From contig JBFWYO010000052.1 in assembly GCA_050186335.1 (NCBI GenBank), positions 1-35,459 on the forward strand: DNA of 35,459 bases. The letters run 5' to 3'. Position numbers and translations under genes: made by a program. This stretch comes from JBFWYO01 sp050186335. GTDB taxonomy: Bacteria > Pseudomonadota > Alphaproteobacteria > Bin65. The notes below the pieces were generated by a model. It was given only the letters and a program-made list of their open reading frames with translations. It searched no databases and was not told the DNA's origin. The stretch's first letter is position 1; every line of letters starts with the position of its first letter. Below, one piece after another: positions 9,517 to 17,905 of this stretch.

Positions 9517-10524
<1,008 letters not shown>

Positions 10525-10601
10525 TTCATTCTCCGTTTCGTTGAGCGGCCGGGCGGCGCGTTGCGAGCGCGCGCCCGTTAGGGAACTTCGAGTGCGGTTA
10601 A

Positions 10602-12587
10602 CTAGAGTCGACGCTTGGCGGCTTCAACCACCGCCTCGGCGGTGATACCGAAATGCTTGAACAGATCTTCCGCCGGGGCCGAGGCGCCAAAGCCGGGCAT
10701 GCCGACGAAAGCGCCCTTTTCGCCGAGGTATCTCTCCCAGCCGAAGCCGGTGGCGGCTTCGACCGCGACGCGCACGGTGTTCGGTCCGAGCACTTCGCTG
10801 CGGTACGCGGCCGGCTGCTGTTCGAACAGCTCCCAGCACACCATCGAAACCACCGACGTGCCGATGCCCTCGCCTTGCAGCAGTTTCCGCGCGGCCAGCG
10901 CCAGATGCACTTCCGAGCCGGACGCCAGCAGCGTGACTTTCGGTGCGGTATCGGCATGCGCGAGCACGTAGCCGCCGCGGGCCGAGAGATTGTCCTTGGT
11001 GTATTGCGTGCGCACGGTCGGCAGCGCCTGGCGCGTCAGCACCAGAATCGAGGGAGTCTTGTCGTGGGCGAGCGCCAGCGCCCAGCATTCCGCGGTCTCG
11101 ACCGCGTCGGCCGGGCGGAACACGTTCAGATTGGGAATCGCGCGCAACGCCGCCAAGTGTTCGACCGGCTGATGCGTCGGCCCGTCTTCGCCGAGGCCGA
11201 TCGAATCGTGCGTCATCACATAGATGACGCGCTGCTGCATCAACGCCGACAAACGTATCGAGGGGCGGCAATAGTCGGTGAACACCAGGAACGTGCCCGA
11301 ATACGGGATCACGCCTCGGTGCAGCGCCATGCCGTTCATCGCAGCGGCCATGCCGTGCTCGCGCACGCCGTAATGGATGTAGCCGCCGGAGAAATCCTTG
11401 GCGGTGACGATTTTGTGGTCCTTGACCTTGGTATTGACCGAGCCGGTCAGGTCGGCCGAGCCGCCGATCAACTCCGGCATCACCTTGGTCAGGCTTTCGA
11501 GCACGACGCCCGAGCTTTGGCGCGTCGCCTGTTTCGGCGGTTCGGCGGCGAATTTCTGCTTCAGCGTGTCGATGGCGCCGGCCAAGCCTTCCGGCAGGCG
11601 GCCCTCCATCACGCGCTCGAATTCGGCGCGGCGGTCCGGCTGCTGCACCGAGAAGCGGCGCTGCCACTGCATGAACTCCTGGGCACCGCGGCTGCCGGCC
11701 TGGCGCCACGACGCGAGCACGTCGTTCGGCACCAGGAACGCCGGATGCGACCAGCCGAGCTTTTCGCGCGCGCCGGCGATTTCCTGCGCGCCCAGCGGCG
11801 AGCCGTGGGTCGAGGCCGAGCCAGCCTTGGTCGGCGCGCCGTAGCCGATCGTGGTGCGGCACGCGATCATCGACGGCGTATCGGTTTTCTTGGCGGCAGC
11901 GATCGCCGTGGTGACCTGCTCGGTGTCGTGGCCGTCGACCGACTGCACGTCCCAGCCGGCGGCCTGGAAGCGCTTGAGCTGATCTTCCGAAGTGGTGAGA
12001 TCGGTCGCGCCGTCGATCGAGATCTTGTTGTCGTCGAACAGCACGATCAGCTTGCCGAGTTTCAGGTGTCCGGCGAGGGAAATGGCTTCCTGCGCGATGC
12101 CTTCCATCAGGCAGCCGTCGCCGGCGATCACGTAGGTGTAATGATTGACCAGCTCGTCGCCGAAGCGGGCATTGAGCAGCCGCTCGGCCAGCGCCATGCC
12201 GACCGCATTGGCGAGGCCTTGGCCGAGCGGACCGGTCGTCGTTTCGATGCCAGCGGCGTGGCCGTATTCCGGATGCCCGGCGGTGCGGCTGCCGAGCTGC
12301 CGAAAGCGACGAATCTCGTCGATCGTCATGTCCGGATAGCCGGTCAGATAGAGCAGCGAGTACAGCAGCATCGAGCCGTGGCCGGCGGACAGCACGAAGC
12401 GGTCGCGATCCGGCCAATCGGGATGCTGCGGATCGTATTTGAGGAAGCGCGTGAACAGCACCACGGCCGTGTCGGCCATGCCCATCGGCATGCCGGGATG
12501 GCCCGATTTCGCCTGTTCGACCGCGTCCATGGAGAGCGCGCGAATCGCATTCGCCATCATTTTGGGGGTGACTGTGTGCGCATCCAT
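10602..12587 (-). CDS. tkt: Transketolase
   Basis: Thiamine-diphosphate-dependent enzyme of the pentose phosphate (and Calvin) pathway that moves two-carbon units between sugar phosphates. The 661-residue product matches the family. It has SGHPGMPMGMA (28-38), the ThDP motif GDGCLMEG (156-163) ending at Asn187, HGSPLG in the middle domain, the pyrimidine-domain YGVREHGMAAAMNG, and the phosphate-binding DSIGLGEDGPTHQPVEHL. The ATG at 12587 (MDAHTVTPKMMANAIRALS) has only a poor Shine-Dalgarno. The internal ATG-ATG at residues 10-11 is an alternative, and the open frame extends upstream without conserved sequence. It is first in the tkt-gap unit, with a promoter candidate about 60 bases upstream. 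ThDP is supplied through the pathway containing thiE and thiD. Confidence 0.96.
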   Translation of the reverse strand: MDAHTVTPKMMANAIRALSMDAVEQAKSGHPGMPMGMADTAVVLFTRFLKYDPQHPDWPDRDRFVLSAGHGSMLLYSLLYLTGYPDMTIDEIRRFRQLGSRTAGHPEYGHAAGIETTTGPLGQGLANAVGMALAERLLNARFGDELVNHYTYVIAGDGCLMEGIAQEAISLAGHLKLGKLIVLFDDNKISIDGATDLTTSEDQLKRFQAAGWDVQSVDGHDTEQVTTAIAAAKKTDTPSMIACRTTIGYGAPTKAGSASTHGSPLGAQEIAGAREKLGWSHPAFLVPNDVLASWRQAGSRGAQEFMQWQRRFSVQQPDRRAEFERVMEGRLPEGLAGAIDTLKQKFAAEPPKQATRQSSGVVLESLTKVMPELIGGSADLTGSVNTKVKDHKIVTAKDFSGGYIHYGVREHGMAAAMNGMALHRGVIPYSGTFLVFTDYCRPSIRLSALMQQRVIYVMTHDSIGLGEDGPTHQPVEHLAALRAIPNLNVFRPADAVETAECWALALAHDKTPSILVLTRQALPTVRTQYTKDNLSARGGYVLAHADTAPKVTLLASGSEVHLALAARKLLQGEGIGTSVVSMVCWELFEQQPAAYRSEVLGPNTVRVAVEAATGFGWERYLGEKGAFVGMPGFGASAPAEDLFKHFGITAEAVVEAAKRRL

Positions 12588-12651
12588 CGGGAGCGGCAAT
12601 CCTTGTAAAAAATCAGTGCCCGCAAGCTCTTGAGCGAGCCGTTGCGCGCGG

Positions 12652-12680
12652 AACATGCCGCCCGGCGGGCACCCCGTCAA
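12652..12680 (-). promoter_or_regulatory. Candidate promoter for tkt-gap
   Basis: On the minus strand TTGACG (12680-12675, 5/6 to the -35 consensus) is followed after 17 bases by CATGTT (12657-12652, 3/6 to the -10). Transcription would begin near 12645, about 58 bases before the chosen tkt ATG. The weak -10 makes this tentative. Confidence 0.4.
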
Positions 12681-12826
12681 CGGACATTTCCGCCCGCCGA
12701 CTTGCACCGCGTGCGATGCGATTCGCCGGCACGCAACGCGGCGACAATATGCGGCGACGCGCGCCGCCGGATGCAACCCACCGGTATGCCGCCGATCCGG
12801 CCGATGGCCGCTTCGGCCCCCAAAGG

Positions 12827-12856
12827 TTGACGCGGGCTTTCGGCGCGTCCTATGCT
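12827..12856 (+). promoter_or_regulatory. Candidate promoter for the DUF4164-like/zapA unit
   Basis: TTGACG (12827-12832, 5/6) with an 18-base spacer to TATGCT (12851-12856, 4/6). The start of transcription would fall near 12863, about 70 bases before the ATG at 12934. It is the first promoter-like signal before the long plus-strand run of genes. Confidence 0.45.
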
Positions 12857-12933
12857 TCCGCTTGAGGCATGTATTGTAACCCCTCGTAGATCAAGAAAAT
12901 TTGACGGCGACGGAAGCAGACGCGAGCGGCGGC

Positions 12934-13185
12934 ATGAGCGATCTCGAAACGTCACGGCAACGGCTTGAACAGGCGCTCACCCGGCTGGAATCGGCGCTGG
13001 CGGCAAGACGCGCGCGCGCCGCGGGGCCGGCCCCCGAACTGCCGCTCGGGCCGGATATCAATGGTCTGACCCAAGCGCTTGAAGCCGCGCAACGGGAGAA
13101 CACGCACCTGACGCGCGTCAACGAAGCGGTATCGCGCCGTCTCGATGCCGCAATTGCGCGCCTTAAATCGGTCATTGAGGAGTAG
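12934..13185 (+). CDS. DUF4164-like small coiled-coil protein
   Basis: An 83-residue, highly charged protein that is almost entirely helical. A first coiled coil (SDLETSRQRLEQALTRLESALAARRAR), a short Pro/Gly break (GPAPELPLGPDING) and a second coiled coil up to SVIEE are visible. It resembles the DUF4164 family that precedes zapA in alphaproteobacteria; the match is from memory of context and pattern. A TTG at 12901 would add 11 residues, but ATG 12934 starts the conserved-looking part. Its stop lies three bases before zapA, and the zapA ribosome-binding site GAGGAG is inside its last codons. A role alongside ZapA in division is inferred from position only. Confidence 0.75.
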   Translation: MSDLETSRQRLEQALTRLESALAARRARAAGPAPELPLGPDINGLTQALEAAQRENTHLTRVNEAVSRRLDAAIARLKSVIEE

Positions 13186-13188
13186 CCG

Positions 13189-13515
13189 ATGGCCGAAGTC
13201 GTGGTTTCCGTCAACAAACGCAATTATTCCGTCGCCTGCGACGACGGGCAGGAGCCGCATCTGCGCAAGCTGGCCGCGGCGCTGGACAAGCGCGTCGAGC
13301 AACTGGCCGAGCAGATGGGCCAGATCGGCGACCAGCGCCTGCTGCTGATGGCCGGCCTGTTGCTGGCCGACGAGCTGTACGAATTGGAGTCGCAACTGCA
13401 CCGGGCGACCGCCGCGCTCGAGCACGACGCGGCCGGCCGGGAAGCGGCCGGCATTACCGCCCTGGCCGAGCGGGTCGAGGCGCTCGCCGCGCGAGTCGAG
13501 GCCGACGCAGGTTGA
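13189..13515 (+). CDS. zapA: Cell division protein ZapA
   Basis: Small cytosolic protein that bundles FtsZ protofilaments at the Z-ring. The 108-residue product has the family layout: a beta-rich N-terminal head (VVVSVNKRNYSVACDDGQEPHLRKLAAALDKRVEQL), the QIGDQRLLLMAGLLLADELYELE dimer helix and a long C-terminal coiled coil rich in Ala, Glu and Arg. GAGGAG sits just before the ATG, inside the end of the upstream gene, so translation of the two is probably coupled. In many alphaproteobacteria 6S RNA lies between zapA and the 5-formyl-THF cyclo-ligase gene; here only 92 bases separate them. Confidence 0.93.
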   Translation: MAEVVVSVNKRNYSVACDDGQEPHLRKLAAALDKRVEQLAEQMGQIGDQRLLLMAGLLLADELYELESQLHRATAALEHDAAGREAAGITALAERVEALAARVEADAG

Positions 13516-13607
13516 ACCGTCCCGCCATGCGATTTCCGATTGCCGGCCCGGCAAGCTATTGTTAGGCGGTAGACGCGCCGCGTCGAAACCCTACCTAGTC
13601 TGGCGAA

Positions 13608-14213
13608 ATGTCGATCATCGACGACAAACGCGATCTGCGGGTCGCCGCGTTGCAGCGGCGGAACAAGGCCGCCGCGCAATTGGCCGGCAGCGCCGGCTCG
13701 ATGCTGCGCGACCTGTTCCTGGCCCGCTTGTCCCTGCCGGCCGGCACGGCGATCAGCTTCTACTGGCCGATGCGCAATGAGATTGACCCGCGTCCGCTGG
13801 TCATGCACCTGCATCGCGCCGGCCATCCGTGCGCCCTGCCCCATGTGATCGCCAAGGGGCAGCCATTGGGCTTCCGCGCCTGGCACCCCGGCCTGGTGAT
13901 GATCAAGGGTTCATACGGCGAACTGATCCCGGGCCCGGAACAGCCTTCGGTCCGGCCGGACATTCTGCTCGTCCCGTTTCTCGCCTTCGACCGGCGCGGC
14001 TACAGGCTCGGCTACGGCGGCGGCTATTACGATCGTACCATCACCGCGCTGCGCGAGACCGGCGGCGTGGTCGCGATCGGCGTCGGGTTCGGCGACCAGG
14101 AGGTTTCCGTGGTGCCCAGCCATGACCGCGACGCGGTGCTGGACTGGGTTGTCACCGAGCGCGAAGCGATCCACATTCCGCCGCGACCGCCCTCGCCCGC
14201 CCGCGGAAACTGA
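13608..14213 (+). CDS. 5-formyltetrahydrofolate cyclo-ligase
   Basis: ATP-dependent cytosolic enzyme converting 5-formyl-THF to 5,10-methenyl-THF, returning stored folate to one-carbon metabolism. The 201-residue protein has the family signatures: an early basic region (KRDLRVAALQRR) for ATP phosphates, YWPMRNEIDPRPL, LVPFLAFDRRGYRLGYGGGYYDR (residues 121-143, the nucleotide loop) and a late VPSHDRDAVLDWVVTE. The C-terminal tail is Pro/Arg-rich. The ATG at 13608 lacks a strong Shine-Dalgarno. Two bases separate its stop from the next gene. folP further right also serves folate metabolism. The gene is called fthC, ygfA or mthfs in different genomes. Confidence 0.95.
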   Translation: MSIIDDKRDLRVAALQRRNKAAAQLAGSAGSMLRDLFLARLSLPAGTAISFYWPMRNEIDPRPLVMHLHRAGHPCALPHVIAKGQPLGFRAWHPGLVMIKGSYGELIPGPEQPSVRPDILLVPFLAFDRRGYRLGYGGGYYDRTITALRETGGVVAIGVGFGDQEVSVVPSHDRDAVLDWVVTEREAIHIPPRPPSPARGN

Positions 14214-14215
14214 CC

Positions 14216-14566
14216 ATGGACCTGTATCATATCTGGTGCGACCTGAAGCCCGGACAGTCGGATGTCGAGTTCTGCCGGCATGTCGGCGCCTATCTCGGCA
14301 AGCTCAAGGACGAAGCGCGCATCGCCGGTTTCCGCATCACGCGGCGCAAACTGGGGCTGGGGCCGCAGGAACTGGGCGAGTTTCACATCGTCGTCGAAAT
14401 CGATTCGCTGGCGCAGCTGGAAACCGCATTTCAGCGCGTTGCCGCGCGCGACGAGCCGATCGAAGGTCTGCACCATGCCGTCAATTCGCGTGTCGCGAAC
14501 GCGCGTTTTGCCTTATACCGCGACTTCCCGGACGCCGGGCGCAAGACCGGCCACGAGAAATTCTGA
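14216..14566 (+). CDS. Small conserved protein, DUF6614-like
   Basis: A 116-residue cytosolic protein resembling a ferredoxin-like alpha+beta (ABM-type) fold. It has a first strand (DLYHIWCDLKPG), a helix, FRITRRKLGLGPQELGEFHIVVEIDSLAQLETAF through the middle, and a C-terminal HHAVNSRVANARFALYRDFPD. I recall the RRKLGLGP...GEFH and FALYRDFPDP patterns from proteins labelled DUF6614 in alphaproteobacteria, but cannot confirm the label. No catalytic residues can be named. It starts two bases after the cyclo-ligase stop and ends 26 bases before the YmdB-like gene, so cotranscription is likely. Function unknown. Confidence 0.7.
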   Translation: MDLYHIWCDLKPGQSDVEFCRHVGAYLGKLKDEARIAGFRITRRKLGLGPQELGEFHIVVEIDSLAQLETAFQRVAARDEPIEGLHHAVNSRVANARFALYRDFPDAGRKTGHEKF

Positions 14567-14592
14567 CGGAAAAATCTAAGGACACCTGGACA

Positions 14593-15405
14593 ATGCGAAT
14601 TCTCTATTGCGGCGATGTGGTCGGGCGCTCCGGGCGCGACGTGGTGACGCGCGAATTGCCGCGCATCAAGCGCGAATTGGATCTCGATTTCGTCGCCGTC
14701 AACGGCGAGAACGCGGCCGCCGGATTCGGCATCAACGAGCAGATCTGCAAGGATTTCTATGCGGCGGGCGCCGATTGCGTACTGCTCGGCAATCACGCCT
14801 GGGATCAGCGCGAAATCATCCCGTACATCGGCAACGACCCGAAACTGCTGCGGCCGCTCAACTATCCGAAGGGCACGCCGGGGCGCGGCGCCAACACCTA
14901 CGACGTACGCGGCGGGCGCAAGATTTTCGTCGCCCAGGTCATGGCACGGCTGTTCATGGACCCGCTCGACGACCCGTTCGTCGCCGTCGAAGAGGCCCTC
15001 GCGCCGTATCGCCTGGGCGGCAATGTGAACGCGATCATGATCGACGTGCACGGCGAGGCGACCAGCGAGAAGATGGCGCTCGGCCACGTCGTCGACGGAC
15101 GCGCGTCCTTATTGTGCGGCACGCATACACATGTGCCGACGGCGGATGCGCAGATTCTGCCCGGCGGCACGGCCTATCTGACCGACGCCGGCATGTGCGG
15201 CGACTATGATTCCGTGATCGGCATGAAGAAGGACAACATCATCGAGCGTTTCAAGCGCAAGATGCCGACCGACCGCATGACCCCCGCGGACGGCGAAGCG
15301 ACCTTGTGCGCGGTCTACGTCGAAACCGATGACAAGACCGGGCGGGCCAAGAAAATCGCGCCGGTGCGGGTCGGCGGACGGTTATCGCCGGCCTGGCCGG
15401 ATTAG
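14593..15405 (+). CDS. YmdB/TIGR00282-type metallophosphoesterase
   Basis: A 270-residue calcineurin-like phosphodiesterase; characterised Gram-positive members (YmdB) hydrolyse 2',3'-cyclic nucleotides and cAMP. Metal ligands appear in order: Asp8 (CGDVVGR), Glu39/Asn40 (VNGENAAAGFG), Asn67-His68 (GNHAWD), His153 (DVHGEATSEK), and His178/His180 (GTHTHVPTAD). The late TDAGMCGDYDSVIG motif is diagnostic of this subgroup. The open frame extends upstream, but ATG 14593 (MRILYCGD) fits the family start and follows AAGGA by about ten bases. A gene of this type is regularly found near yebC/ruvC in alphaproteobacteria. The in vivo substrate in this lineage is not known. Confidence 0.9.
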   Translation: MRILYCGDVVGRSGRDVVTRELPRIKRELDLDFVAVNGENAAAGFGINEQICKDFYAAGADCVLLGNHAWDQREIIPYIGNDPKLLRPLNYPKGTPGRGANTYDVRGGRKIFVAQVMARLFMDPLDDPFVAVEEALAPYRLGGNVNAIMIDVHGEATSEKMALGHVVDGRASLLCGTHTHVPTADAQILPGGTAYLTDAGMCGDYDSVIGMKKDNIIERFKRKMPTDRMTPADGEATLCAVYVETDDKTGRAKKIAPVRVGGRLSPAWPD

Positions 15406-15540
15406 GCCGTATTGGCGCGCACAACCCCACGTCGCTTGACTCGCGTCTTTCGCAGGTCGACAGTTTCCGGGTCCCGATAGCGCATCCGAACAGCGCTGCC
15501 GCGGCATATCGGGGCCGTCATCAACCGCCGGAGACGCACC

Positions 15541-15795
15541 ATGTTCATGGACTATCTGTACTTCCGCAAACTCCTGCTGCCGCAATATGTCTTCGTGCTT
15601 TTCTGGATTCTGGTGGGACTTTCGTTCCTCTCGGGCGTGTTTTCGATTGCGACCGGTACGGGTCTCGGCGTCCTCAACGGGATCCTGACCTGGATCATCG
15701 GGCCGATCATTTCGCGCTTCGTCTGCGAAATCGTGATCGCCGCGTTCCGTGCGCTGGAACGGCTGGAAAATATCGACAACAACACGAAACGCTAG
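15541..15795 (+). CDS. DUF4282-like small membrane protein
   Basis: An 84-residue membrane protein with two transmembrane helices (about 16-38 and 44-70). The sequence FRKLLLPQYVFVLFWILVG and the closing FVCEIVIAAFRALERLENI are typical of the DUF4282 family. Its members sit in the inner membrane with a short charged C-terminal tail. GGAG is placed nine bases before the ATG. It is isolated by 135 bases upstream and 234 bases downstream, so it may have its own promoter, though none is convincing. Function unknown; it lies between the YmdB-like gene and yebC. Confidence 0.8.
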   Translation: MFMDYLYFRKLLLPQYVFVLFWILVGLSFLSGVFSIATGTGLGVLNGILTWIIGPIISRFVCEIVIAAFRALERLENIDNNTKR

Positions 15796-16029
15796 GCGCA
15801 AGAAGGCGGCCCGCGTCGGACGCACCACCGGCGCGGGTCCTTCGCCGATCCCTTCGTCGCAAACGCGCGTCCGCACCGGATTTCGGCGGTGTGCAAATGA
15901 TGCCGCCTGGGCAGCGCGAGACTGGCCGCTGGGGGCTTGCTTTTTCGGCGCCAACGCGATTCTTTAGCGCCGCGCCCCGAAACGTCGGGCAAGCGGCTGA
16001 ATTCATGGACTTTGCGTAGGATCGAGACA

Positions 16030-16788
16030 ATGGCTGGCCATTCCAAATTCAAGAACATCATGCACCGCAAAGGCGCGCAGGACGCCAAGCGGGCCAAGAT
16101 TTTCGCCAAGCTGGGCCGCGAAATCATGGTGGCCGCGCGCCAGGGCGCCGATCCGGCGGCGAATTTCCGGCTGCGCACAGCAGTCCTCGCGGCACGCGCG
16201 CAGTCGATGCCCAAGGACACGATCGAGCGCGCGATCAAAAAAGGCTCCGGCGAAGCCGGCGGCGCCGCGTTCGAGGAGATCCGCTACGAAGGCTTCGGGC
16301 CGGGCGGCGTTGCGATCATCGTCGACGCGCTGACCGACAATCGCAACCGCACGGCGTCCGACATCCGCGCGATCTTCGGCAAGAACGGCGGCAACCTGGG
16401 CCAGACCAACAGCGTCATATCGACGTTCGAGCGAATCGGAATGATCGTCTACCCGAAGGATGCGGCGACCGCCGAGGCAATGTTCGAGGCGGCGCTCGAT
16501 GCCGGCGCGAGCGACGTCGTATCGACCGACGAAGGGCACGAAATCGTGTGCGCGCCGGGCGATCTGGCCGCCGTGCGCGACGCGCTGGAGGCCAAGTTCA
16601 AGGCGCCGACCAGCGCCGGCCTGGTGTGGCGGCCGATCAATTCGGTGCCCGTGGAGGATCAGGACTCGGCCGAAGATCTGTTGGCATTGATCGAAGGTCT
16701 GGAGGACAATGACGACGTGCAGACCGTGACCGCCAATTTCGATATTCCGGATGCCATTATGGCGAAGTTGAGCGCCGGAGCCTCATGA
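16030..16788 (+). CDS. yebC: YebC/PmpR family regulator
   Basis: Cytosolic protein of the TACO1/YebC family. Members have been described as DNA-binding transcription regulators, and more recently as factors relieving ribosome stalling at proline-rich stretches. The 252-residue length is standard. Signatures are MAGHSKFKNIMHRKGAQDAKRAKIF at the start, AARQGADPAANFRLRTA, the FEEIRYEGFGPGGVAIIVDALTDNRNRT core and FGKNGGNLGQ. ATG 16030 is set by the conserved MAGHSKF start and by AGGA eight bases upstream; the frame is open for 31 more codons upstream. The stop overlaps the ruvC start (ATGA), as expected for the common yebC-ruvC unit. Confidence 0.96.
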   Translation: MAGHSKFKNIMHRKGAQDAKRAKIFAKLGREIMVAARQGADPAANFRLRTAVLAARAQSMPKDTIERAIKKGSGEAGGAAFEEIRYEGFGPGGVAIIVDALTDNRNRTASDIRAIFGKNGGNLGQTNSVISTFERIGMIVYPKDAATAEAMFEAALDAGASDVVSTDEGHEIVCAPGDLAAVRDALEAKFKAPTSAGLVWRPINSVPVEDQDSAEDLLALIEGLEDNDDVQTVTANFDIPDAIMAKLSAGAS

Positions 16789-17300
16789 TGCGTGTGCTCG
16801 GACTCGACCCCGGCCTGCGCCGCACCGGATGGGGCATCGTCGAGTCCTCGGGCAACCGACTGCGGCACCTGGCGAGCGGCGCCATCGCCACCGACGCGAA
16901 GACGAGTACCGCGGCGCGGCTGACGCAATTGTTCGAAGGCGTCCTCAAAGTCATCGACGCACACCTTCCCGCATGCGCTGCGGTCGAAGAGGTATTCCTC
17001 AACAAGAACCCGGGATCGACCTTGAAGCTCGGCCAGGCGCGCGGCGTTGTCATGCTGGCGCCGGCGTTTCGCGGGCTTGCGGTCAGTGAATACGCGACGA
17101 ACATGATCAAGAAGTCGGTCGTCGGGGCCGGTCATGCGCAGAAGGAGCAAGTCGCCAGCATGCTCCGGGTCCTACTACCGGGCGCCGCGCACGACGATCC
17201 GGATGCCGCCGATGCGCTGGCTGCCGCGATTTGCCACATTCATCACGCCGGCACGCGCGCCTTGTGGCTCGCCGCACCGCAAACGGCGTCGCGCCCATGA
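16785..17300 (+). CDS. ruvC: Crossover junction endodeoxyribonuclease RuvC
   Basis: Dimeric, Mg2+-dependent Holliday-junction resolvase that makes paired nicks. The 171-residue product carries the four acidic catalytic residues: Asp8 (GLDPGLRRTGW), Glu68 (AVEEVFLNKNPGSTLKLGQARG), and Asp140 and Asp143 (DDPDAADALAAAICH). Two adjacent ATG codons (16785 and 16788) are possible starts; the first overlaps the yebC stop by four bases. The stop in turn overlaps the ruvA start by four bases, so subunits of the resolvasome are made in a coupled manner. Confidence 0.97.
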   Translation: MMRVLGLDPGLRRTGWGIVESSGNRLRHLASGAIATDAKTSTAARLTQLFEGVLKVIDAHLPACAAVEEVFLNKNPGSTLKLGQARGVVMLAPAFRGLAVSEYATNMIKKSVVGAGHAQKEQVASMLRVLLPGAAHDDPDAADALAAAICHIHHAGTRALWLAAPQTASRP

Positions 17301-17905
17301 TCGCATCGCTGCATGGCATCGTCGATCTCGTCGGCGCCGATCACGCGGTGATCGACGTCAACGGCGTCGGCTATCACGTGTTCGCGTCGGCGCGCACGCT
17401 GGGACGGATGAGCAAGGGCGAACGCGTGCGGATCTCCGTCGAAACCCACGTGCGCGAGGATCACATTCACCTTTATGGCTTCGGCGATCCGGCCGAGCGC
17501 GACTGGTTCCGGCTGCTGACGACCGTACAAGGGGTCGGCGCCCGGACCGCCCTGTCGATTCTGTCCGCCCTGTCCCCTGCCGACTTGGTGCAGGCGATTG
17601 CGGCCCAGGACAAGGCGCCGGTCACGCGCGCCGACGGGGTCGGACCGAAGCTGGCTAACCGTATCGTCACCGAACTGAAGGACAAGGTCGCCAAAATGTC
17701 GCTCGGCGCCGGCGCGCTGCTCGCGGTACCCGAGGGCTTGGCGCCCGACGGCACTGCGCTGAATGACGCGATCTCGGCGCTGGTCAATCTCGGCTATGGC
17801 AAGAGCGAGGCCTATGGCGCGGTTGCCCGAGTCAGCCAGCGACTGGGCAAGGACGTCGGCGCGGAAACTCTGATCAAGGCGGGCTTGAAGGAATTGAGCG
17901 CATGA
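17297..17905 (+). CDS. ruvA: Holliday junction branch migration protein RuvA
   Basis: DNA-binding tetramer that holds the four-way junction and recruits RuvB. The 202-residue protein has the N-terminal OB fold (MIASLHGIVDLVGADHAVIDVNGVGY), two helix-hairpin-helix elements (VQGVGARTALSILSAL and ADGVGPKLANRIVTELKDKV) and a C-terminal RuvB-contact domain (ALNDAISALVNLGYGKSEAYGAV). The start at 17297 is fixed by the conserved MIASLHG and by the ATGA overlap with the ruvC stop; the frame is open a little further upstream. Confidence 0.97.
   Translation: MIASLHGIVDLVGADHAVIDVNGVGYHVFASARTLGRMSKGERVRISVETHVREDHIHLYGFGDPAERDWFRLLTTVQGVGARTALSILSALSPADLVQAIAAQDKAPVTRADGVGPKLANRIVTELKDKVAKMSLGAGALLAVPEGLAPDGTALNDAISALVNLGYGKSEAYGAVARVSQRLGKDVGAETLIKAGLKELSA

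Larger units (their letters stand above)
12588..12933. other. Divergent intergenic region between tkt and the zapA cluster
   Basis: Roughly 345 bases without a supported gene; open frames here are Arg/Pro/Cys-rich shadows. It contains back-to-back promoter candidates, one leftward for tkt (12652-12680) and one rightward for the DUF4164-like/zapA unit (12827-12856). No structured RNA was recognised between them. Confidence 0.5.

Noticed and set aside
10653..12608. Plus-strand ORF of 651 codons opposite tkt
   Set aside because: High-GC shadow of transketolase; the composition is dominated by Arg, Ala, Gly and His without motifs.
13516..13607. 6S RNA (ssrS), often found between zapA and the 5-formyl-THF cyclo-ligase gene
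   Set aside because: Only 92 bases are available, too short for a typical 6S RNA of about 150-160 bases, and I see no long closing stem with a central bulge.
15796..16029. Terminator or small RNA in the DUF4282-yebC gap
   Set aside because: A GGCCCGCG/CGCGGGTCC pairing exists near 15807-15840, but it contains a bulge and is not followed by a T-tract, so it was not called.
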